Shown here one piece after another: positions 38,238 through 47,354 of a DNA stretch of 47,484 bases; position 1 is the first letter of the stretch; every line of letters begins with the position of its first letter. A model generated the notes under the pieces. That model did not search any database and was not told where the DNA came from. It saw only the letters and a list, made by a program, of their open reading frames with translations. Source of the DNA: Bacteroidales bacterium (lineage in GTDB: Bacteria > Bacteroidota > Bacteroidia > Bacteroidales > JAIPAH01); the NCBI GenBank assembly GCA_021740175.1, contig JAIPAH010000005.1, positions 1 through 47,484 of the forward strand, read 5' to 3'. The translations under genes were made by a program, and so were the position numbers.

Positions 38238-39076
38238 TGAATTATTTTTCCGTATTATTCGGAAATACCAGGTATTCCATTAAAGTAATGACAACAGGGG
38301 CATTTGCACTGTCTTTACTCGCAGCTATTATGCCCTTTGTTTTCATTATTGTTTCGGCCTTATCGTTGCAGGATTTTAGTTTCTCGAGATTTGTTGATAT
38401 TATTGGAGATCCCCGTCATCTTGCCTCTTTGGCCAATTCCTTTTTCATTGCATTTGTGGCCGCTGTTTTAATCACCTTATTAAGCTTCTTAATAGCCTTA
38501 TTTTTCAGAAAAATCAATTTAACCGGTAATAGGATAATATATGCCCTTGCCATAATACCCGTATTTATCCCTGACCAGGTTTTCGGCATTGCCGGGCGAA
38601 TCGTTTTTGATCCCTCTATTGGAATCTTTGCCGATACTTTTAGTACTTTAATAATTAACAGGTACTCATCACTTGCTTTGGTTGTTTTGTTTGTCATTTT
38701 AAAATGGTTACCATTAATGATAGTATTATGCGATGCAGTAATTAGTTCCATACCAAAAGATGAATACTATCAAACCATTATGGATCATAGCTCGTTTTTC
38801 AGACAAATTAAATATACATACTATCCTTACAGTAAAGGAATTCTGATACTAATATTCAGTATCATGTTTCTGATAGGTTTCCGTCAGCATGAAATGGCTT
38901 TCGAACTTACAAGCAGCGGTGGGGGATTCGTGTCTGAAACATGGTCATTGTGGAATTATAAAGAAATATTTGAGTTTGTGAATTTTGGCAGTGCGGCTAT
39001 TGAGGCGTTGATTGTATTGATATTGTTACTTATACCCATTATAGCAATTAAAAACCAAGCGCAAAAAATTATATGA
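38237..39076 (+). CDS. ABC transporter permease (type I importer)
   Basis: Multi-TM, ANSFFIAFVAAVLITLLSFLIALFFRK...; TAATG coupling with SBP. Confidence 0.88.
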   Translation: MNYFSVLFGNTRYSIKVMTTGAFALSLLAAIMPFVFIIVSALSLQDFSFSRFVDIIGDPRHLASLANSFFIAFVAAVLITLLSFLIALFFRKINLTGNRIIYALAIIPVFIPDQVFGIAGRIVFDPSIGIFADTFSTLIINRYSSLALVVLFVILKWLPLMIVLCDAVISSIPKDEYYQTIMDHSSFFRQIKYTYYPYSKGILILIFSIMFLIGFRQHEMAFELTSSGGGFVSETWSLWNYKEIFEFVNFGSAAIEALIVLILLLIPIIAIKNQAQKII

Positions 39077-39903
39077 AGTTGGTTTTAAATCCATATAAAA
39101 GTTCTCGTTACACCATGCTTATTATTATGGCTATCATAACCCTGATAATACCAATGCTACTTTTCTATGTCGGATTAAAACCCGGAGGAATCAACTTAAA
39201 CAGTGCCATTGCAAGTTCTGAATTCACATCGGAGAATTATGCCAAGTTATTATTCGGTAGCTCGGCAGGAGCTGAAGTATTCAGAGGCAGTATTCTGAAC
39301 AGTATTGTTTATTCTGCAATTGCAAGCTTTTTTGCCACACTTTTTGCTTTGATTGCCGGTGTATGGATTAGCGGGTATAACAAGAAAACCGCTGTGGGAT
39401 TGACGTTTATATTACTAACATTAGTACTTTTACCCCAAACCTATCTGGTATTAGCTGGTTTGAAGATTATTGGACATGTGCCGTTTTTAGAAAGTGAATC
39501 TATTCGTATAGTTTTTTTCCTGTTTCTTAGTGTTATCCCCTTGTCTATATGGTTTTTCTATTTTATGGGAGGTGAAAAAATTCGTCAAATGCTCACCTTA
39601 GTTGCCCTTGACGGAGCAAATACCAAGAAAATGATGTGGCTGATTTATAAGAATATAAAGATAGAAACGTTAATAGTTTTCTTATTTACATTTGCATTTG
39701 TATGGGGAAATTTCTTAATTCCATTTGCATTTGGCTCTACTGATAGTTTTACGGCCACGGTACAAATAAGTTCTTTTACTACTCATCTAGGAAAGGATTG
39801 GGCATCTATAGCAGCTGCTGGTTTTACAATGTTAATACCGTTAATATTAATAATAGTAGTCATAAAACTTTATAATTATGAAAATTACAGAAGACTCTCT
39901 TAA
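39073..39903 (+). CDS. ABC transporter permease (type I importer)
   Basis: RGSILNSIVYSAIASFFATLFALIAGVWISGYNKK; EAA-like LVALDGANTKKMMWLIYKNIK; ATGA overlap with upstream permease. Confidence 0.9.
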   Translation: MKLVLNPYKSSRYTMLIIMAIITLIIPMLLFYVGLKPGGINLNSAIASSEFTSENYAKLLFGSSAGAEVFRGSILNSIVYSAIASFFATLFALIAGVWISGYNKKTAVGLTFILLTLVLLPQTYLVLAGLKIIGHVPFLESESIRIVFFLFLSVIPLSIWFFYFMGGEKIRQMLTLVALDGANTKKMMWLIYKNIKIETLIVFLFTFAFVWGNFLIPFAFGSTDSFTATVQISSFTTHLGKDWASIAAAGFTMLIPLILIIVVIKLYNYENYRRLS

Positions 39904-42208
39904 ACAATTTAAGACTGAATTGAACAAATTCTTGAGTGATTTATCTAAGTTTGAAAAACTTTCTGATATTCAGATCTATTTAAATTATTTTAATTTGTAT
40001 TTATATTCAATTGAATTATTATCACAAGGTAAAACCACAGATGCAATAAAGAAATTATGGGAAAATATCGTAAATAAACCTAATGGTAAAGAATCCGAAC
40101 TTTATATTAAAAGTTTTGGTGAAAAATCTTACAAACTTGAATTAGAAAAATCAATATTGCATGATATTTATTGGAATAAGTTTAAAAATAAATCTGTTTA
40201 TAAATATAACTATACTTTGATTACAATGGTATCTTTGGTAATCTTTCTTAATAAAAAAGGATTATTACCTGAAATGTCTCATAATCCAGCTAGTTATATA
40301 AAAAGTTTACTAAGTGATATATTACCTCACATTATATTCGAAGACCCCCAAAATTTAGGAATTAACACCTTACTATCAAATAAGCTAAATTCAATTGATA
40401 AAGATGTTTGGGATAAAATCTTAAGACGACCACAAACTGAGATTACTTTTTATTATTGGCCAAACATTGATCATAACTTTTATGCTACAGATTCAAATAT
40501 CTATTCAATACGAAGTTTCATCAAATATAAGAATTCAAATATAAATCTTAAAGATACATACATTATTGATGCTAGTAATGACAATATACTCTCGTATGAT
40601 CAATATAACTTTCGTTTTGATCAAGTATTAAGAAATAGATATGATAAACCTGATTTGTTTTTGATTGATTCAGTGAATCTTCCAGAGTATTTAGAAAAGG
40701 GTATATTAACAGGTACAAATACATTTTTTACTACTAGTATAGAAAGTACCTTAGATAAATTGTCTAAGCAAGATCAAGAGCTTGCCAAAACTATAAATGG
40801 TACACGGGAAGCTATCCCTTTGACAAGAAACTTTAATATTGTTGGATTTTCGAAAAATCTGAAGAATAGAGATGATTTTGATGATGCACTCGATAAAGGC
40901 ATTCATGATATGTTAAACAATGATGACATGACATTTAAGATAGATAAATGTTTAAGTCATTTAAAAATCAAAAACTTCATGAGCTTATTTAAAGGTCAAC
41001 AATACAAGTTAAAAGAAGGATGTTTTTCAACTTATGATATAGGCAGCAATAATTTGGTTATTCCAATGCAATTAGCAAAGGGAGCACATACAGCTTATAC
41101 TTTTTTCGCATACTTTGCAAATACTTATAAAGAGGAAGATAGAAATCAATATGAGAGTTTTATACACATAGAAAAACACAGTGATGATGAGGAGGAAGAA
41201 GAAATAGAAAAAAAATATTGTTACTTACCGAACAAGAATACTTCAGTTGAAGCATTTATTGATTTTTTTAAGTTGTTATTTAATTATGTTCCTATAATAT
41301 CTTTATTTATGGATCAAAAATATTCAGCAATGTATAGGACTAAGAGGGAATTGAAATGGTTTGATCCTTGTTTACCTATTGAAGCAATCAAATTTCAAAA
41401 GGATAAAATTATTAATATAAAACGCTCAAAAAGTGCTGAAAACAAACTAGAACCAGCCACCTCTCTAAATCAATATGATAAAAAAATGTCTTGCTTAGGA
41501 GGTTATGTAATTTCTTTATCAAAAGAAAGTAAAGAGCCATTTCAAGCAGTGGATTTTTCTATAGAACTTGCTCAGGAATATTTGAAAAAGGTCAAAGACA
41601 ATGCTAAAATTGAAAATATAAAAGACACAGATGTGGTTACAAAAATAAATTATAATGTCCTAAATGAAACAGAGAAAAAAGAGTTATATGAAGATAATAA
41701 ATACTTCAACACACCAGAAAATATTGCAAAAAGGCCTAGTGTCAGTCAATGGAAAGAAATTGAATCTAAGATTTCAGATTTGATAAGACCATATTCATTT
41801 GCGGTTTTCTTATTAAGAATATACACTTCTCTTATTCAATCTGTGGATTATCAGAACCAATCATTAGATACACAATCAATTGTTAATGAAATAGAGGATA
41901 ATTTTGATAGTATTCTTGCAGTCATTGAACAAAACATCAATACTTTCTTTAAACGTGACATATCTGATGACGAAGAAATAAATCTTAAAGAATGGATAAA
42001 AGATAATCTTAATGATATTAAAGCCAATAAACTTTTTATTTTAAGCCTTATTCGAATGCTAACAGATGAGAAGCTTCCGAAAGAAAATTATGATAAAAAA
42101 ATTGATAAGGTTATTGAGCAATTTGCAGAAAATATTACAGATTCTCTTTATCAACGAATAGCAAGTATATGTTTTAAAAGCGATTGGAATAGAGAATTTG
42201 AAATATAA
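39878..42208 (+). CDS. Large SBP-like protein without recognisable signal peptide (776 aa)
   Basis: Overlaps permease stop by 26 nt; order of ITFYYWPN, YDQYNFRFDQVLRNRYDKPDLFLIDSVNLPEYLEKGIL, INGTREAIPLTRNFNIVGFSKNL, AHTAYTFFAYFANTYKEE, VEAFIDFFKLLFNYVP, CLGGYVISLSKESKEPFQAVDFSIELAQEYL, YFNTPENIAKRPSVSQWKEIESKISDLI parallels family-1 SBPs. Confidence 0.65.
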   Translation: MKITEDSLKQFKTELNKFLSDLSKFEKLSDIQIYLNYFNLYLYSIELLSQGKTTDAIKKLWENIVNKPNGKESELYIKSFGEKSYKLELEKSILHDIYWNKFKNKSVYKYNYTLITMVSLVIFLNKKGLLPEMSHNPASYIKSLLSDILPHIIFEDPQNLGINTLLSNKLNSIDKDVWDKILRRPQTEITFYYWPNIDHNFYATDSNIYSIRSFIKYKNSNINLKDTYIIDASNDNILSYDQYNFRFDQVLRNRYDKPDLFLIDSVNLPEYLEKGILTGTNTFFTTSIESTLDKLSKQDQELAKTINGTREAIPLTRNFNIVGFSKNLKNRDDFDDALDKGIHDMLNNDDMTFKIDKCLSHLKIKNFMSLFKGQQYKLKEGCFSTYDIGSNNLVIPMQLAKGAHTAYTFFAYFANTYKEEDRNQYESFIHIEKHSDDEEEEEIEKKYCYLPNKNTSVEAFIDFFKLLFNYVPIISLFMDQKYSAMYRTKRELKWFDPCLPIEAIKFQKDKIINIKRSKSAENKLEPATSLNQYDKKMSCLGGYVISLSKESKEPFQAVDFSIELAQEYLKKVKDNAKIENIKDTDVVTKINYNVLNETEKKELYEDNKYFNTPENIAKRPSVSQWKEIESKISDLIRPYSFAVFLLRIYTSLIQSVDYQNQSLDTQSIVNEIEDNFDSILAVIEQNINTFFKRDISDDEEINLKEWIKDNLNDIKANKLFILSLIRMLTDEKLPKENYDKKIDKVIEQFAENITDSLYQRIASICFKSDWNREFEI

Positions 42209-42231
42209 AATAAAATTATAATTATAAACTT

Positions 42232-43110
42232 ATGGATGTAAATATATTTTCTATCTGGGTATCAATAATAGGAGCGCTTTTTGTTATTGTTTTGTCAATT
42301 AAAATTACTATCAATAGTATTATCTTAAATTACAGTGATAAAAGCAAAGACTTGAAAGAAAACATAAGTGATATAATAAATGAGTTACAGAAAGATATTT
42401 ATAGTTTATCTGAACAATTAAATAAAGAGTCTAAACTACCAAATATTGAAAAAACAAAATCTGAATTTGATAAAATATATTCATCATTACTTGAAATAGG
42501 TAACAAAATCCTGTATGAATATAAAAGTCTGGATTATAAAACACTAATATATCGATTAAAAAATGACGTGTTTTTCTATTCATTAAGAACGAGTATTTTG
42601 TTATTAAAAAGTAGATACGAAGATCTTCAAACTAAATATACTTTACCTGCTATTAATAAAGAGATAGAGAATGCTAATATTTACGAAATATACGATGACT
42701 ATAATAGCAACGATGAAAAACTATATAATATGACTAAAATATTCGTTCGAAAGTATACTAATGTTGAAAAAATTAATCATATTGAAGAAAATATAAAGGA
42801 TTATTCGAAATTGGCAAGCCATCAATCATTTCTAAATAAAATAAATAAAAAAGTTAATCAAACAATTCTCATTTATTTTATATCTTTAATCACTTCAATA
42901 TTAGGACCAATTTTATATATTCATAATGAAATTAGGTTAAGTTATTCAATTCTACTTTTCGGTCTTATTATATTTCTTTTGATATCATCAATTACTTGGT
43001 TATCAAAGTATGAGAATATGGAATCCAAAGGTTTTGTTGTATTTTATTATATTTCAATTTTCATCAGTATTATTATTAGTATATTATTTTATTTTTTTCA
43101 TTCATTCTAA
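42232..43110 (+). CDS. Membrane protein of unknown function (one N-terminal TM, coiled-coil-like middle, about three C-terminal TMs)
   Basis: Intact 292-aa ORF between SBP-like gene and ATPase; hydrophobic IFSIWVSIIGALFVIVLSI and ILIYFISLITSILGPILYI...SILLFGLIIFLLISSI...VVFYYISIFISIIISILFYFF. Confidence 0.75.
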   Translation: MDVNIFSIWVSIIGALFVIVLSIKITINSIILNYSDKSKDLKENISDIINELQKDIYSLSEQLNKESKLPNIEKTKSEFDKIYSSLLEIGNKILYEYKSLDYKTLIYRLKNDVFFYSLRTSILLLKSRYEDLQTKYTLPAINKEIENANIYEIYDDYNSNDEKLYNMTKIFVRKYTNVEKINHIEENIKDYSKLASHQSFLNKINKKVNQTILIYFISLITSILGPILYIHNEIRLSYSILLFGLIIFLLISSITWLSKYENMESKGFVVFYYISIFISIIISILFYFFHSF

Positions 43111-43125
43111 TTTGTAACTTCGCTT

Positions 43126-44175
43126 ATGTTAGAGTTTAATAACCTAGAATATAAAACGCAAAATATAATTATATTGTACAATTTTACTTTAATAGTGAAT
43201 AGAAGTATAATTACTGGAATTATTGGACCCTCAGGTTCTGGTAAAACAACTTTGCTTAGAAATATAGCTGGAATAGTCACTCCTACAAATGGCAATATTA
43301 AATTTGATAAAAAGAAAATAAATCCTGTACCCGTTGCAAAAAGACCCATTTCCTATCTTCAACAATCTTTCCCATTATATGAGCGATTGACGGTAATGGA
43401 AAACATACTGGTTAGTTACAAAAAGGTTCAAAAGAAAGATATAGAAAAGACAAAAAATCTTCTCAATGAGTTTTTTATCAAAGAAGAGCAATGGAATAGA
43501 GTTCCGCTAAATTTGTCGGGAGGAGAAAGACAACGTATAGCCCTGATCAAAGCTATGATGAAACCTGCCGATATATTGCTTCTGGATGAACCTTTCAGTA
43601 ACCTAGACAAAAATTTAAAGAATAAAGCCTCTGCTATATTGATTAATCATATCAGAGAGAACAATAAAATTTGTCTATACGTCACCCACGATGAAAGTGA
43701 AGTGATTCTGAATTCGGATAAGCTTGTCGTTCTTGAGGACGGAAAACTTATCCAGGAAGGCACGCCTGAAGAACTTGTTAACCAACCATACAACAGTAAT
43801 ATAGCCTCACTTGGTAATCCATTAGGCTTGCAAAGCATTGAAGTGTCAATGCTTCCTGATAATACGAATCTGCATTATCCGAATAGTGTAAAAAAGCTTG
43901 CGTGGCATCCTCATAAAAGCAAATTAGTGGACTACTCCCATAAAGAAACCGTAACCTCTGACATCATGCTTCCAATGCAAATAGAGCAAATTAAAAAATC
44001 CGCGAACCGTGTGTTATACGCCTTAAAACCACTTAATGGGAAAGCAGATCATCTTTTACTTTGGCATGAATTTTATGGAATGAATTATAATTATACGAAG
44101 AATCAAAAAGTAACGCTAAGGGTAGCTAAAGAAGACATTATTAAATTGGATGAAAATAATAAAGTAGTCAACTAA
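43126..44175 (+). CDS. ABC transporter ATP-binding protein
   Basis: IIGPSGSGKTTLLRNIAG, LSGGERQRIALIKAMMKPADILLLDEPFSNLDK, LYVTHDESE; TOBE-like C-terminus. Confidence 0.96.
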   Translation: MLEFNNLEYKTQNIIILYNFTLIVNRSIITGIIGPSGSGKTTLLRNIAGIVTPTNGNIKFDKKKINPVPVAKRPISYLQQSFPLYERLTVMENILVSYKKVQKKDIEKTKNLLNEFFIKEEQWNRVPLNLSGGERQRIALIKAMMKPADILLLDEPFSNLDKNLKNKASAILINHIRENNKICLYVTHDESEVILNSDKLVVLEDGKLIQEGTPEELVNQPYNSNIASLGNPLGLQSIEVSMLPDNTNLHYPNSVKKLAWHPHKSKLVDYSHKETVTSDIMLPMQIEQIKKSANRVLYALKPLNGKADHLLLWHEFYGMNYNYTKNQKVTLRVAKEDIIKLDENNKVVN

Positions 44176-45321
44176 ATGAACGATTATTACAGTATTTTAT
44201 ACGATATAGATTTTTTCTCAACAGATGAATATAAAAATGAATTAGGCAAATCAAGTATTAGTGTGAATAATCCAGGTAAGATTGAATGGAACTCCTGGAT
44301 TGACGGAAATATAAACGGACAGGAAGCAAAATCCATTTTTGAATCGAATATTGAAAATTTTAATCAAAAGAAAAACCTTGAATTACTTACAGAACAAAAA
44401 CCAGAAGAATCATATCTTATAACGTTATTGATCGCAGAATATGCTTATAGAAATAATAATGAAAAATTATTTCTCAATTCTTTTGCTTTGTTAATTAAAT
44501 CTCCTTATCAAAATATAAAGTTAAAGGCTGTAAAATTATCTCATGCCTTTTACTCACTAAAAATGTTAGTTGATAATTTAAAATATAATACTGAAGCTCA
44601 ACTTAATCGTATTGAAAAAATTCAGAATCATGCTTTATCATTCCTTAATCAAAGATTTGAACAGAATTATAAACAAAAGGATATTAAAGTTGAGAAGTCC
44701 GTTAAAAAGGAATGGTTAAAGCACAATATGAATTTTTCCGATCCAAAAAGACTTGAAAACTTTTATAAAACTACCTCTTCCTATGTACTTGAATTAACTG
44801 CTGCAAATCATCAAGTAGAAACACTTTTTAACTATTCGTTGGTTATTAAAAAATTAAAGGAATTAGGAATTACACATCTTTATGATTATGCAGGCGGTAT
44901 AGGCACCTTTGTTTTAATGGCCAAGCTTAACGGATTGTCAGTTGCCTTCTCTGAATTAGATTCTATAACAAGAGAGTATGCTATACAAAGAATTAATGAT
45001 TCAGGGGATGACATGGATTTCCACGTTATTGAATATGACTCACCGGACTTAGAGGATAATCAAGGATGCATCGTCTGTACAGAAGTTCTGGAACATATAT
45101 ATGAACCGGAAAAACTGGTTGAATACTTCTATCAAAAATTAAAGTCAAATGGCATTTTGGTTGTCTCAGAATCTTTTGACTATGTAGAAAACTTTTGCAC
45201 CCATTTACCTAAACACAAAGGAAAAGGAGGTAAGAATTTTATCAATTACATGAAAAAGGTGGGTTTTGATTTAATTCCATTGAAATATCAAACCCACCCT
45301 AAGGTTTTCAGAAAAAGATAG
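44176..45321 (+). CDS. Class I SAM-dependent methyltransferase with long N-terminal extension
   Basis: HLYDYAGGIGTFVLMAKLNGLSVAFSELD; CIVCTEVLEHIYEPEKLVEYFYQKLKSNGILVVSE; starts immediately after ATPase stop (TAA|ATG). Confidence 0.88.
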   Translation: MNDYYSILYDIDFFSTDEYKNELGKSSISVNNPGKIEWNSWIDGNINGQEAKSIFESNIENFNQKKNLELLTEQKPEESYLITLLIAEYAYRNNNEKLFLNSFALLIKSPYQNIKLKAVKLSHAFYSLKMLVDNLKYNTEAQLNRIEKIQNHALSFLNQRFEQNYKQKDIKVEKSVKKEWLKHNMNFSDPKRLENFYKTTSSYVLELTAANHQVETLFNYSLVIKKLKELGITHLYDYAGGIGTFVLMAKLNGLSVAFSELDSITREYAIQRINDSGDDMDFHVIEYDSPDLEDNQGCIVCTEVLEHIYEPEKLVEYFYQKLKSNGILVVSESFDYVENFCTHLPKHKGKGGKNFINYMKKVGFDLIPLKYQTHPKVFRKR

Positions 45322-45325
45322 AGCC

Positions 45326-46228
45326 TTATATCCTGTTTAAGGCTACCGCTGCAATCTCACGCATTTTTTCATGTTCATGATTTTCTTTAATATCATTGAG
45401 CAGTTCAATTACATGTTCAGAAGCAAATTTGTGTATGCTAAAAACATTGATTGGAGCAATACTTTGCCTATAACCAGATTGTACTATTTTCCAATAAAGA
45501 ATGTCGCCTGCCCGCTCGGGTGTTTCGCAGCTTTCAATGAAATGGCGGGTCTCATACTCCACCAGTTGCGGTTCATTCATCATACGATCCACAAATGGAA
45601 AGAGTGGCTCTTTTCCTTCAACAGTTGTTAGAGTAACCCTGGCATCACGCTGTACGGTAAATTCAGGATATGAATTTATTTCATTTGGAAGCTTCTCAAT
45701 GTAATTCTTTAGCCATTTTTCCCATTTCACATTACCCTCTACACCACATCTTCTCAATAATAAGAACAGAAACCTGATATAATGGGGATTATTAGAATTT
45801 TCTATTGCATTAATAATTGGCTCACCATCTTCTCCTGTAATAGCTGGCCTCAAATAACTTATTATATCATAAGGCATAAGTGTGTCCAGAAGATCGAGAT
45901 CTACCCCTTTAATAAATCTTTCATAAAAGCTTACACATACAGCAGCAACATGAAATTTTTCTTGTGTAAATGAAATATACCTACCATTTACATCAATAAA
46001 AGGTATTTTAACTAGGTTGCTGTAATCAAGCTCACCTACTTCATTTTCGAATTCTTGAAGTAAAAGCGGTTCTTTTCTGTTTAGGAGTCTATAAGCCAGA
46101 TTATCAATCCAGTAATTTTTACCAAAATGAAGTTCATGGCCTTTTTCTTGAAATATTTCTCTATCGGAACCTCTGTAGATGTAAATTTCACCTACTCCTG
46201 GGATGTCATCAAAAATTTTTGTGTGCAT
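45326..46228 (-). CDS. Hypothetical protein
   Basis: Intact 300-aa ORF converging with methyltransferase; no family recognised. Confidence 0.65.
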   Translation of the reverse strand: MHTKIFDDIPGVGEIYIYRGSDREIFQEKGHELHFGKNYWIDNLAYRLLNRKEPLLLQEFENEVGELDYSNLVKIPFIDVNGRYISFTQEKFHVAAVCVSFYERFIKGVDLDLLDTLMPYDIISYLRPAITGEDGEPIINAIENSNNPHYIRFLFLLLRRCGVEGNVKWEKWLKNYIEKLPNEINSYPEFTVQRDARVTLTTVEGKEPLFPFVDRMMNEPQLVEYETRHFIESCETPERAGDILYWKIVQSGYRQSIAPINVFSIHKFASEHVIELLNDIKENHEHEKMREIAAVALNRI

Positions 46229-46333
46229 AAAATATTATTTTGGTTTGTAATTAGTAATTATCAAATAGTTTCCTTGTATTAAATCCTTACATCAAATATT
46301 GCTTATAAAACGAATAGTATAGAATTTAATTTG

Positions 46334-46579
46334 TTAGTCCAAAACACCCATTGGTTTGGCTGCAAAAAATTCCACATGATAACATTTATTACAAATCACC
46401 TCTACTAATGGAAGACTATCTCCTCCCATATTTATTTGACCTTTACTGTTCATATTTGGTGGGCTTACCATATCACCAATTTGCCAGTTATTGCTGTCAC
46501 ATATCGGGCAACTAAAATTTCCAGCATTATCATCCAAGTATTCTTTTACTTTCTGAGTTTTTTCTTCATCTAAAGGCAT
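46334..46579 (-). CDS. Small zinc-ribbon-like protein
   Basis: FSCPICDSNNW ... VEVICNKCYHVEFF: two CxxC pairs. Confidence 0.6.
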   Translation of the reverse strand: MPLDEEKTQKVKEYLDDNAGNFSCPICDSNNWQIGDMVSPPNMNSKGQINMGGDSLPLVEVICNKCYHVEFFAAKPMGVLD

Positions 46580-46668
46580 AATAAATTATTTTTAAGTTGA
46601 ATCATTTATTTAATTTTATGTTAAGTTATAATCCAATTTCCCAACAACGCCAGTTAATAAGAGATTTA

Positions 46669-46965
46669 TTACCAACCTTTATCACATCCTAAGTTAACCC
46701 CCTTTTCATCTCTTGTGCCCCAGGCTCTTGCTATTTGCATTGTTTGGTAGTTGATAGGATTGGTTTCGTCAACGAGTTGTTCGTAAGTGCCGTTGGGTGA
46801 AATCTTCTCCATCATCACCACGTATTCAAAAAATGCATTATTGTGTGGGCTGAAAAGTTGTCCCACCCCTGGGAAACCTTCTAGTTTGTTTTTAAAACCG
46901 GTTGAGAGATTATACTTCTCATCATTACGGAAGTAGCTAAAAACGATAGAATGATATACAGACAT
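46669..46965 (-). CDS. Hypothetical small protein
   Basis: 98-aa ORF with ordinary amino-acid composition; no family recognised. Confidence 0.45.
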   Translation of the reverse strand: MSVYHSIVFSYFRNDEKYNLSTGFKNKLEGFPGVGQLFSPHNNAFFEYVVMMEKISPNGTYEQLVDETNPINYQTMQIARAWGTRDEKGVNLGCDKGW

Positions 46966-47354
46966 GGTTTTGTTTTTTAATTATAGAGTTTGTTTTATTG
47001 ATTCTGTTTAATAAAAATATGCATTCTTTCAGATATTACAAAAATTTTTTTGAAAAAAATGACTAAATAGAGCTTTAATCCGCTCATGATCTTCTGACAG
47101 TAAATACATTAATTAAGTTATTTTAGTAAATCAATAAGGTTGATTATACGAAGATTTCTGTGGCATCCAACAAATATTTCCCATCATTAGTGATTCTATT
47201 CCAGTCTAACTGGGAAATTTGACAGAACTGCCATGATATTAGTATCCAATGCATACAATTTCCAATCCGGCAGGTCGGACACATTTATACTACAAAACCT
47301 GTAAATAAGCTAATAAGGTTCATCTTTCACAGGGGATTTGCTTATTGGATATAC

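Noticed and set aside
47160-47290. Minus-strand DLPDWKLYALDTNIMAVLSNFPVRLE-stop, PIN-domain-like
   Set aside because: Very short, no clear start codon in frame, ends after 26 residues; could be chance.
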